Source: Candidatus Zhuqueibacterota bacterium 4484_219 (GTDB taxonomy: Bacteria > Zhuqueibacterota > JdFR-76 > 4484-219). From it: DNA of 6,809 nucleotides. The DNA lies in the NCBI GenBank assembly GCA_002085035.1, contig MZGM01000127.1, positions 1 through 6,809 of the forward strand. Direction: 5' to 3'. Of this stretch, positions 1 through 6,150 are shown in pieces. A program made the translations under genes and the position numbers. The notes below the pieces were generated by a model that saw only the letters and a list, made by a program, of their open reading frames with translations, did no database searches and was not told the DNA's origin. Numbering within the stretch: position 1 is the stretch's first letter; every line of letters begins with the position of its first letter.

Positions 1-899
1 TTGAAATTAACCAATTTTGCTTCACTCTCGGCAATTTTTTGTCGTAGCTCCAAAATCAACGGATGAGAGATGTCAGCAAGATCAGTTTCCAATGTTCGAC
101 GAAGTTCTCCCAGTTGCGATTTTAGATATTCTAATCGCTTCTCATAAGTTTTTCGATCAGTAACAGCCTCCTGGTAAAGACTCTCGAATTCTACCAACTG
201 TTTAACCATTTCCTGTGTTTCTTGAGATAATGCCACAATCCCTTCATCCTGTTGAAACTTTCTTAGCGCTTCTTCTGCTGCTCTTAAGCTTTCTTCTTTT
301 TTCTGAAGCTGATCACGCAAAAAAGTAACCACCTGGCTAATTTCGCCCCGACTGAATTCACGATCTAAATTCTGGTAAACCTCTGCGACTTTATTAGCCA
401 GAAAAGCAGCCTCCTGAGGAGAAGGAGCTTTGACCTTAATCTTAATTACATCTGTATCTCTAACTGGTTCAATGGAAAGCTCCTCCTGCAAGTGACGGGC
501 AAAATACCTTCTGTAACCTACGTGCAAATCTTCTGGATTTTCAACCCGAAATAAACTTAATGAGTCCTGTAAGCCTGATTCCAGCAAACTACTAATTACC
601 TTTTCAGCAAGTAAGCGACTTTTAAGAATTTGCACCTGATTATTAATCATGGTAACCTGTTGAGAAAATGGCCCCACATCGAACAGTGTGCGTTCAACCC
701 GACTTTGCGAATCCACAATCACCATACACTGGGCTTCATAAGTGGGGGTAGTAGTAAAAGAAAAATAGGCAGTAGAGCCCACTACCGCCACAAAAGAAAG
801 TATGATAATCCATTTGCCTCGTCGAAGTATCCGTAGATAATCAGTCAATCGTACCGGGTTTTCTTCTAATCCACTAAATGTACCATTAACGTTTTGCAA
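1..899 (-). CDS. Wzz/GumC-type polysaccharide chain-length determinant, N-terminal part (runs off the window)
   Basis: This is the N-terminal 299 codons of an inner-membrane polysaccharide co-polymerase, the family that sets chain length or assists export of O-antigen, capsule or exopolysaccharide. An amphipathic start (LTDYLRILRRGKW, residues 18-30) leads into one membrane helix at about 30-48, followed by the family-typical PTYEA (52-56). A mixed alpha/beta Wzz domain follows, with QVQILKSRLLAEKVI at 88-102 and DVIKIKVKAPSPQEAAFLANKV at 150-171. From about 187 to 275 it is rich in Glu, Lys, Gln and Leu and should be coiled coil. The start is a TTG behind a strong ribosome site; no ATG fits, so ATG-only gene calls would miss it. 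The C-terminus is outside the window, so I cannot tell whether it ends in a second membrane helix or continues into a BY-kinase domain. It sits 250 nt after the oxidoreductase and has its own promoter. The family call is secure; the substrate is unknown. Confidence 0.88.
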   Translation of the reverse strand, partial: MQNVNGTFSGLEENPVRLTDYLRILRRGKWIIILSFVAVVGSTAYFSFTTTPTYEAQCMVIVDSQSRVERTLFDVGPFSQQVTMINNQVQILKSRLLAEKVISSLLESGLQDSLSLFRVENPEDLHVGYRRYFARHLQEELSIEPVRDTDVIKIKVKAPSPQEAAFLANKVAEVYQNLDREFSRGEISQVVTFLRDQLQKKEESLRAAEEALRKFQQDEGIVALSQETQEMVKQLVEFESLYQEAVTDRKTYEKRLEYLKSQLGELRRTLETDLADISHPLILELRQKIAESEAKLVNF

Positions 900-905
900 A
901 ATATA

Positions 906-913
906 CCCCTCCT
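906..913 (-). promoter_or_regulatory. Ribosome binding site of the Wzz-like gene
   Basis: The minus strand reads AGGAGGGG, six bases before the TTG at 899-897. This near-perfect Shine-Dalgarno match is what decides the TTG start. The only in-frame rival is an ATT one codon upstream. Confidence 0.8.
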
Positions 914-1060
914 AGGCAAGATAATAAATTTAATCTCCAAATCCACAACAACAAGATTATTAATGTGTGTTACACTTAGGTAAGAATCCGGGTTTTAACA
1001 ATTAAAAGACAATTTCAATATGTTTGTAGGTCTAAATATATTCAAAGTAGTAGTAATAAT

Positions 1061-1088
1061 AATTTAACATTTTTTGCTAAATTGTCAA
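1061..1088 (-). promoter_or_regulatory. Probable sigma-70 type promoter for the Wzz-like gene
   Basis: On the minus strand a perfect -35 box TTGACA (1088-1083) is followed after 16 nt by TAAATT (1066-1061, 4 of 6 consensus bases). A TG one base before it (1069-1068) makes an extended -10. Transcription should start near 1054, giving a leader of about 155 nt. The match is from sequence alone and AT-rich DNA gives chance hits, but the intact -35, the spacing and the extended -10 together are persuasive. Confidence 0.6.
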
Positions 1089-1149
1089 GGATTTTTTCAT
1101 GCCATCTCAGTATGAGTACAAAAAATTGCACCTGTACCTCCAACTGAAA

Positions 1150-2982
1150 TTACAAATTTCTGCTAATTGGCAACGTTACTGGTTGATGTAATTTATAAGA
1201 TTCATAAGCGGCCAGTGCAACCTCCAAGGCTTTCATACCATCTTCTCCAGTGATCCAAAGTGGTTGATCGTTAGCAATCCGCTGGGCAAAATCACGGAGC
1301 ATTTCCAAATCCAAATTATCACCCCAATTTTCCCAGGCAACCCGGTTGTCAACGTCTTCATAAACGGAGAGAGTCTGAGCAAAAAGATCAAACGACAGAA
1401 TACCCTGGGTGCCAACAATTTCCATAGTTACGTCTCCCCAGGTAGGATAGGATTTGGGTCGCGACCAACTGGCATCCAGGGTCGCAAAGCTACCTTTTTC
1501 CATTTCTAAAGTCAGAAGGCCACAATCCTCCACCTCGATTGGGTGCATCAGGGTGTCCATTTCGGCATAGACCCTGGTAACTTCCTGCTTCAACATCCAG
1601 CGTAACAGATCGACAACGTGTACTGTGTGATCCATTACGGCTCCACCGCCAGCTAACTGCTTGTCCACAAACCAACCGCCGGGCATTTTGCCATGGTTAG
1701 TAGCCATAATTGCTAAAACTTCACCGACTGCCCCCTGGTCCAAAAGGTTTTTCAATCGTTTGGAAGCAGCACCGTAACGGCAAGGAAAAGCTATGCCTAA
1801 TTTAATACCATTTCGCTGACAGGCAGAAATCATCTCCTCGGCATCGGCAAGCGTGGTAGCAATTGGTTTTTCACAGAGAACATGAACACCGCGCTCAGCA
1901 GCCGCAACCACCATCTCCCGATGACGAACATTTTCAGAACAAACAACCACCGCATCTAAATCTTGATCCAGTAAAGCTCGATAGTCAGTGAAATAGTTTA
2001 CAGCAAGCTCCTGAGCAACCTTCCCGCCCCGTTCAATCTCCAATGCTTTCAAAGCATCGTAAGCAGTGACTAATGGCTCCGTGCCTTGGGTAAGGCAAAG
2101 GATAAAATGACGTAGTTCTGTGGTATAGGGAGATTCAGTAAGAGGACTTTCTGGTATTGCTACCCGAGGAGTAGTACCGTCAATGGGTTTACGTTGAGTT
2201 AAAGTAATAGGAATATTTTTTCGGCTATCATATTCGATCAAACCGTCGCTGGCGGCAATCTCGAAACGGACGAAGAATGTTCCGGGGGCGTGTGCCCAAC
2301 TTCCCTCGCAGTGAGCCAAAGGGCCACGTCTGAACCGCAGCGTAACCAGTGCATAATCCAAATCAGGCAATTGTCCCGAGTGTAAAGTTTTGGCATAAAC
2401 CCGCTCCACTTCACCAAAACACCAGCGCAGAAAATCAAAGTCATGAATCAACAGATCGCCAATTGGACCAAGACTCAACTGTCGATTGCCAAACCAGTTT
2501 TGTTTACCTCGGGGAAAACTACCATTGCGACTGGTGCGAATTACTGCTGGCTTTCCGATTCGTCCAGATTCCAAAATACGTCTGGCCAGAGTATATTCCG
2601 GGAAAAATCGTACTACATGGCCCACAAATAGTTTTACGCCTACTTTGTCGCAGGTTTCGATCATCTTTTCAGCCTCAGACAAATTTCTGGCCAGCGGCTT
2701 TTCGCAAATCACGTGTTTACCAGCGGCAGCAGCTTGGAGAACATGTTGGGCGTGAAGATGAGTTGGAGTACAAATATCTACAACCTCCACTGCGGGATCT
2801 TCGATTAGAGCATCAACCGAAGAATAGAGTTTCGCTCCGGTTTTTTGAGCTAACTCACGCCCCTCGCCTGGTTCAAACTCACAAATAGCAGCTACCTGAA
2901 CTTCAGGTATCTCCTGGTAACAGGATGCATGGACTCCCCCCATCGTGCCAGCTCCGATGATGCCAATCCGAATTTCCTTCAT
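1150..2982 (-). CDS. Tandem fusion of two Gfo/Idh/MocA oxidoreductases, second copy lacking its nucleotide-binding N-terminus
   Basis: The 610-residue protein is about twice the usual 320-380 of the NAD(P)-dependent Gfo/Idh/MocA sugar dehydrogenase family. Unit 1 (1-316) has the Rossmann motif GIIGAGTMGG (7-16), CEKPLA (93-98, catalytic-type Lys95) and the D176...H180 pair in GDLLIHDFDFLRW. Unit 2 (317-610) has CEKPIA (370-375, Lys372) and D451/H455 in GGGAVMDHTVHVVDLLRW, and a normal C-terminus. It begins abruptly at ERGGKVAQEL, matching unit 1 from about residue 37, so beta1, the glycine loop and beta2 are missing. Unit 1 stops at DALKALEI, where unit 2 continues ALAAYESY, so about 20 residues are lost there. 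This looks like an in-frame deletion joining two neighbouring paralogues, or an assembly error. The ATG at 2982 is chosen for its AGGAG site and because it gives the standard N-terminus; an in-frame TTG at 3042 would add 20 unrelated residues. With a Wzz gene next, a role in nucleotide-sugar synthesis for surface polysaccharide is inferred; the substrate cannot be named. Confidence 0.88.
   Translation of the reverse strand: MKEIRIGIIGAGTMGGVHASCYQEIPEVQVAAICEFEPGEGRELAQKTGAKLYSSVDALIEDPAVEVVDICTPTHLHAQHVLQAAAAGKHVICEKPLARNLSEAEKMIETCDKVGVKLFVGHVVRFFPEYTLARRILESGRIGKPAVIRTSRNGSFPRGKQNWFGNRQLSLGPIGDLLIHDFDFLRWCFGEVERVYAKTLHSGQLPDLDYALVTLRFRRGPLAHCEGSWAHAPGTFFVRFEIAASDGLIEYDSRKNIPITLTQRKPIDGTTPRVAIPESPLTESPYTTELRHFILCLTQGTEPLVTAYDALKALEIERGGKVAQELAVNYFTDYRALLDQDLDAVVVCSENVRHREMVVAAAERGVHVLCEKPIATTLADAEEMISACQRNGIKLGIAFPCRYGAASKRLKNLLDQGAVGEVLAIMATNHGKMPGGWFVDKQLAGGGAVMDHTVHVVDLLRWMLKQEVTRVYAEMDTLMHPIEVEDCGLLTLEMEKGSFATLDASWSRPKSYPTWGDVTMEIVGTQGILSFDLFAQTLSVYEDVDNRVAWENWGDNLDLEMLRDFAQRIANDQPLWITGEDGMKALEVALAAYESYKLHQPVTLPISRNL
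2043..2057. repeat. Perfect 15-nt palindrome beside the oxidoreductase fusion joint
   Basis: ATGCTTT and AAAGCAT flank a single central base at 2050. The palindrome encodes part of DALKAL, the last clearly unit-1 residues, and lies about 3 to 14 bases from the inferred joint near 2029-2040. It could simply reflect the coding sequence, but short palindromes can promote deletion. Confidence 0.6.
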
Positions 2983-2990
2983 CAATAATT

Positions 2991-2995
2991 CTCCT
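2991..2995 (-). promoter_or_regulatory. Ribosome binding site of the fused oxidoreductase
   Basis: AGGAG on the minus strand ends eight bases before the ATG at 2982-2980. It supports that start over the in-frame TTG at 3042, which has no such site and whose first codons lie within the repeat-flanked element. Confidence 0.75.
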
Positions 2996-3008
2996 ACAAA
3001 TAAGTCAA

Positions 3009-3027
3009 GTGAACTAAAGTGCCTAAA
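3009..3027 (-). repeat. Terminal repeat of the four-helix-bundle element, oxidoreductase side
   Basis: Read on the minus strand, this is TTTAGGCAC (3027-3019) followed directly by TTTAGTTCAC (3018-3009). Extended by two bases to 3007, it is an inverted copy of 3329-3349 with 20 of 21 positions matching. It lies just upstream of the ribosome site of the next gene, so the element's end forms part of that gene's leader. Confidence 0.8.
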
Positions 3028-3043
3028 GCTTGAAACGCCCAAA

Positions 3044-3071
3044 ATTATAACTTCTTCCCAATAGCAGTAAA
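3044..3071 (-). promoter_or_regulatory. Possible promoter for the fused oxidoreductase
   Basis: A perfect -10 box TATAAT (3049-3044) lies 16 nt after TTTACT (3071-3066, 4 of 6 consensus bases) on the minus strand. It overlaps the final codons of the four-helix-bundle pseudogene and would start transcripts near 3037, about 55 nt before the oxidoreductase ATG. The -35 is weak and the -10 overlaps a TTA-TAA codon pair, so this may be chance. Transcription could instead come from the mur genes. Confidence 0.35.
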
Positions 3072-3337
3072 AATCGCAAGTAATTCACCACATTCTTCAT
3101 ATTCAAGTTTTACTCTTTCTACGGTAAGCCAATTGGATTCTAATATCATCTCTAACCAGTATTGTGTCTCACTGGCTTCACTCTCGCAAATCCTGATTTT
3201 GTGATTTATGTCCTCACAACTCTACCTTTTGGGGTATTTAGTAATTTTGTCGATAAAGAAATAATTCTCACAGCAAATTTGCGTGTTCTTTTTTCCAGTT
3301 CTCTGGGAAATTCTTTATTATCCATAATTTTAGGCAT
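3045..3337 (-). pseudogene. Decayed four-helix-bundle protein gene (23S rRNA intervening-sequence protein family)
   Basis: Two fragments of one small gene can be read on the minus strand. The N-terminal part (3337-3206) gives 43 residues including KRTRKFAVRIISLSTKLL and ends GRVVRT-stop. The C-terminal part, in another frame (about 3212-3045), reads KIRICESEASETQYWLEMI ... ECGELLAIFTAIGKKL-stop. These are the first and last helices of the S23/Avd-like four-helix-bundle family, usually about 115-125 residues. The usual centre, a conserved SGTSIGAN-type segment and following helix, is missing. After the TAA the first frame continues ITKSG, as expected before that segment, so the stop looks like a CAA-to-TAA change. 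The frame then jumps to KIRI, where the DNA AAATCAGGA fits both sides. Roughly 60-65 bases appear lost, an estimate from family length. The product should be non-functional. The biochemical role of intact relatives is poorly known; they are found in 23S rRNA intervening sequences and as stand-alone genes. Confidence 0.78.
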
Positions 3338-3366
3338 TTTAGTTCACTTTAACTCACTTTAGGCAC
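3329..3366 (-). repeat. Terminal repeat array of the four-helix-bundle element, murC side
   Basis: The plus strand reads four consecutive units: TTTAGGCAT (3329-3337), TTTAGTTCAC (3338-3347), TTTAACTCAC (3348-3357) and TTTAGGCAC (3358-3366). The first two units are the inverted partner of the repeat at 3007-3027. The array ends about 10 bases from the murC stop codon, and the pseudogene's first ATG lies inside the first unit. The 9-10 nt unit length is close to one DNA helical turn. Confidence 0.8.
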
Positions 3367-3376
3367 TTTTATTCAA

Positions 3377-4765
3377 TCACAAAGATTTATCGATTCTCCC
3401 CTGCTTCAACTTTTCTGCAATCACATCGGCCAGCTTCCAGATATCCCCTGCTCCCAGAAACATTACCATATCACCAGGTTGAATAACTTGCAGCAGGTAA
3501 GGAATAATCTCATCTTTATTTTCAATGAAGGTAGCATCAGGATGGCTTGTTTCACGAATACTCTGGTAGATCAGCCGTCCACTAATATTGGGGATCGGAT
3601 CTTCACCTGCCGGATAAATTTCAGATACCACCAAAACATCAGCTTTCTGAAAGGCCGGGCCAAACTCCCGCCACAGATCCCGAGTTCGGGTATATCGATG
3701 TGGCTGAAAAGCAACTACCAGCCGCTTGTCCCAACCGGCTTTAGCAGCCTGAAGAGTCACTTGAATTTCTCGGGGATGATGAGCGTAATCATCCACTATC
3801 AGAATGTCCCCTACCTGACGAATGCGAAACCTGCGTTCTACACCACTAAATTTAGCCAGAGCTTCTGCCACAACTGGAAATTCTATTTCCAGCTCGTCGG
3901 CCACTGCAATTGCCGCCAGACAATTCACAACATTATGTTCACCGGCTAACAAAACCTGAATTTTCCCCAGAAGTTCATTTCTTTTGTAAACTTCAAAACT
4001 GGTCTTTAATTGTTCCTGGCAAATATTGTTAGCCCGAAAGTCGGCATTTGGGCAAAGACCGTAGGTAACGAACCGTCTATTAATCTTCGGGATGAGATCA
4101 CAGACATTCTGCTCGTCTGCACAGATTACTGCTGCGCCATAAAAGGAGACTTTATTAATAAAATCTAAAAAAGCTGTTTGTATTGTTTGTAGGTCGGTAT
4201 AAAAATCTAAATGTTCGCGGTCGATATTTGTCACTACTGCAATAGTAGGAAGAAGTTTCAGGAAAGAACCATCACTTTCATCGGCCTCGGCAACCAGAAA
4301 AGAACCCTGACCTAATACAGCATTACTACCCAGATTATTGAGTCTACCACCAATAACTACAGTAGGATCCAATCCTGCATAGGCTAAAATGGTAGCTATT
4401 AAAGAAGTGGTAGTAGTTTTACCATGGCTTCCTGCTACTGCAATACTGTATTTCATCCGCATTAGTTCTGCCAGCATCTCAGCACGTGGAATCACTGGGA
4501 GCGACAGCCGATATGCCTGCACTACCTCGGGATTGTCTTCTCGGATAGCCGAAGAAGTTACCACCACATGAGCATTGTTAACATGCTCGGGAGCATGGTG
4601 ATACCAGATTGTGCAGCCAAGACTTTCCAGATGGCGAGTGATAGAAGAAGGTTCAATATCGGAACCAGTTACGCGATAGCCTATATTCAGCAGAACCTCG
4701 GCAATCCCGCTCATCCCAATACCACCAATTCCCACAAAATGAATTGTTTGATTTTTCTTAAACAT
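3377..4765 (-). CDS. murC: UDP-N-acetylmuramate--L-alanine ligase
   Basis: MurC is the cytoplasmic ligase that adds L-alanine to UDP-MurNAc using ATP, the first peptide step of peptidoglycan synthesis. The 462 residues match the usual family length. The N-terminal UDP-binding domain has HFVGIGGIGMSGIAEV (9-24). The ATPase domain has AGSHGKTTTT (111-120), EADESDGSF (160-168) and NIDREHLDFY (180-189). The C-terminal domain has the MurC-specific DDYAHHPREI (325-334), FQPHRYTRTRDL (353-364) and LGAGDIWKL (437-445). No key residue appears to be missing. The ATG lies two bases after the murD stop with only a weak CTGGA ribosome site inside murD, so translation is probably coupled. The stop is followed almost at once by the repeat-flanked element rather than by murB, ddl or ftsQ. 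Confidence 0.97.
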   Translation of the reverse strand: MFKKNQTIHFVGIGGIGMSGIAEVLLNIGYRVTGSDIEPSSITRHLESLGCTIWYHHAPEHVNNAHVVVTSSAIREDNPEVVQAYRLSLPVIPRAEMLAELMRMKYSIAVAGSHGKTTTTSLIATILAYAGLDPTVVIGGRLNNLGSNAVLGQGSFLVAEADESDGSFLKLLPTIAVVTNIDREHLDFYTDLQTIQTAFLDFINKVSFYGAAVICADEQNVCDLIPKINRRFVTYGLCPNADFRANNICQEQLKTSFEVYKRNELLGKIQVLLAGEHNVVNCLAAIAVADELEIEFPVVAEALAKFSGVERRFRIRQVGDILIVDDYAHHPREIQVTLQAAKAGWDKRLVVAFQPHRYTRTRDLWREFGPAFQKADVLVVSEIYPAGEDPIPNISGRLIYQSIRETSHPDATFIENKDEIIPYLLQVIQPGDMVMFLGAGDIWKLADVIAEKLKQGRIDKSL

Positions 4766-4767
4766 TG

Positions 4768-6117
4768 TTATTCCAGAGTATTTACCAGCTTGCGAAATTG
4801 TTCGCCGCGTTGTTCAAAATTTGCAAACATATCATAACTGGAACAAGCGGGAGCCAAAAGCACTACATCCCCAGGATCTGCTTTTATTCTGGCCGTTTGA
4901 ACCGCATCTTCAAGAGTTTGTACCCGCAGCGTGGGGACTACATCACCAAGAATACTTTCTAATCTCCCTGCAGCTTCGCCTAAAAGAATAGCTTGTTTCA
5001 CCTTCCCTCGCACAGCTTGACGTAAAGGTTCGTAGCTATCCCCTTTATCTTTCCCTCCGGCGATAAGTACTATCCGCTGTTCAAATCCTGCTACTGAACG
5101 TGCCGCCGCAATCGCTGAAGTAGCTTTGGAATCGTTGAAATAACTAACTCCATCTACCTTCCTCACAAATTCCAACCGATGCGGAAGTCCCTTAAAACTT
5201 TCCATGGCTTTCTGTATTCCCTCGGCCGAACAGTTACACAACTTTGCAGCCAGGATAGCCGCTGCCACATTCTCCAGATTGTGCCGACCTGGAAGCTTTA
5301 AATTGACCGTGGGATATTCTTCCTTTATGCCGAATTCATCCAGAAAAATAAATCTATTTTGCTGGAAATAAACTCCTCTGGGTAGCGCCTGACAAACGCT
5401 AAAATAGTGCTTTTGTGCCTTTGTAGTTCCACCAACATCGCACACAATCCGGTCATCGTAATTAAGAATCAGATGATCATTTGGCTTTTGATTGCTAAAA
5501 AGTCGCACCTTAGCTTCAACGTAAGCTCGAAAAGAAGGGTAACGATCCAAATGGTTCTGGGAAATATTAAGAAGCATCCCAATAAAGGGACGAAAATCTT
5601 CAATGGTTTCAAGCTGGAAGGAACTTATTTCTGCTACGATTAACTCTTCCCGACGTTCTGATAACAGATATTCAATCAAAGGACGACCCAAATTCCCCCC
5701 TACAAATACGTCTTTACCACATGCCTTGAGCATTTCTCCCAAGAGCACAGTAGTAGTACTCTTACCGTTGGAGCCAGTAATTGCAACTATGGGCACGGCA
5801 AGGAAGCGAAAAGCCAGCTCAATTTCCCCCAACACCTTTTGACCATTCTTGAGGGCATCATGTAAAGGTCCCCATTGTGTTGGTACTCCGGGACTGGGAA
5901 TAATGTAATCGAATCCTTCGTACGAAAGTAAATGTTCTTTACCAAGACGAAACTCCACCGGTAGATCATGGATTTTTGCCAGGGCAGGCCGAAGCTCCGT
6001 TGCCGATTTGGTATCGGTAGCTGTAACCTGAGCTTTTTGCTGGCAAAGAAACCGAATTACAGCTACACCACTGCGTCCCAGCCCAACCACCAGGATTCTC
6101 TTCCCTTCAAGTTCCAT
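4768..6117 (-). CDS. murD: UDP-N-acetylmuramoyl-L-alanine--D-glutamate ligase
   Basis: MurD is the cytoplasmic ligase adding D-glutamate to UDP-MurNAc-L-Ala with ATP. From the ATG at 6117 the protein has 449 residues, a normal length. It begins MELEGKRILVVGLGRSGVA, the usual uracil-binding loop. Then come the ATP loop ITGSNGKSTT (113-122), EISSFQLE (163-170), NHLDRYPS (188-195), GRHNLENVAAA (277-287), PHRLE (312-316), NDSKATS (328-334), GGKDKG (354-359) and the C-terminal PACSSYDMFANFEQRGEQF (423-441). A GTG at 6144, six bases after the murE stop, would add nine residues (VNNLHLNLF). Neither start has a ribosome site; I prefer the ATG because it gives the family N-terminus, but the GTG would fit tight coupling. 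Finding murD directly behind murE, without murF and mraY, is unusual. Confidence 0.96.
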   Translation of the reverse strand: MELEGKRILVVGLGRSGVAVIRFLCQQKAQVTATDTKSATELRPALAKIHDLPVEFRLGKEHLLSYEGFDYIIPSPGVPTQWGPLHDALKNGQKVLGEIELAFRFLAVPIVAITGSNGKSTTTVLLGEMLKACGKDVFVGGNLGRPLIEYLLSERREELIVAEISSFQLETIEDFRPFIGMLLNISQNHLDRYPSFRAYVEAKVRLFSNQKPNDHLILNYDDRIVCDVGGTTKAQKHYFSVCQALPRGVYFQQNRFIFLDEFGIKEEYPTVNLKLPGRHNLENVAAAILAAKLCNCSAEGIQKAMESFKGLPHRLEFVRKVDGVSYFNDSKATSAIAAARSVAGFEQRIVLIAGGKDKGDSYEPLRQAVRGKVKQAILLGEAAGRLESILGDVVPTLRVQTLEDAVQTARIKADPGDVVLLAPACSSYDMFANFEQRGEQFRKLVNTLE

Positions 6118-6150
6118 AAATAAATTTAAATGTAAATTATTCACAAATAG

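Larger units (their letters stand above)
900..1149. other. AT-rich intergenic region and leader of the Wzz-like gene
   Basis: This 250-nt gap separates the oxidoreductase stop from the Wzz-like start. It holds the promoter at 1061-1088 and a leader of roughly 155 nt ending in the ribosome site. The leader is AT-rich and contains one small palindrome, GTGTTACAC at 967-975, which could be an operator core but is too short to call. No convincing intrinsic terminator for the upstream gene is visible, so read-through is possible. I see no small ORF with a good ribosome site. Confidence 0.6.
3007..3369. mobile_element. Putative IVS-like element: four-helix-bundle pseudogene between inverted repeat arrays
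   Basis: The stretch between the two inverted repeat arrays fills nearly the whole gap between murC and the oxidoreductase and holds nothing else. Its layout resembles intervening sequences of bacterial 23S rRNA, which often carry a gene of this protein family between complementary ends that pair in the RNA. Here it lies outside rRNA. No transposase and no clear target-site duplication are visible, so mobility is inferred from architecture only. It separates the peptidoglycan genes from the polysaccharide genes. Confidence 0.5.

Noticed and set aside
630..836. Plus-strand ORF of 68 codons
   Set aside because: Antisense to the membrane helix and first domain of the Wzz-like gene.
967..975. 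GTGTTACAC palindrome in the Wzz leader as an operator
   Set aside because: Nine bases with no extended symmetry and no second copy; too short to assign.
1110..1170. Possible terminator after the oxidoreductase
   Set aside because: A weak GAAATT/AATTTC stem and a later T6 run exist, but the stem is AT-only and too far from the run for an intrinsic terminator.
2349..2888. Plus-strand ORF of 179 codons
   Set aside because: It lies wholly antisense to the conserved oxidoreductase, has low-complexity unfamiliar sequence and no ribosome site; it is a shadow frame.
2983..3042. N-terminal extension of the oxidoreductase from a TTG at 3042
   Set aside because: The 20 added residues come from the repeat-flanked element and match no family feature; the ATG at 2982 has an AGGAG site and the normal N-terminus.
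3162..3362. Plus-strand ORF of 66 codons in the murC-oxidoreductase gap
   Set aside because: It is antisense to the four-helix-bundle pseudogene, whose minus-strand family match explains the stretch; no ribosome site is seen.
3479..3949. Plus-strand ORF of 156 codons
   Set aside because: Antisense to conserved murC domains and resembles no family I know.
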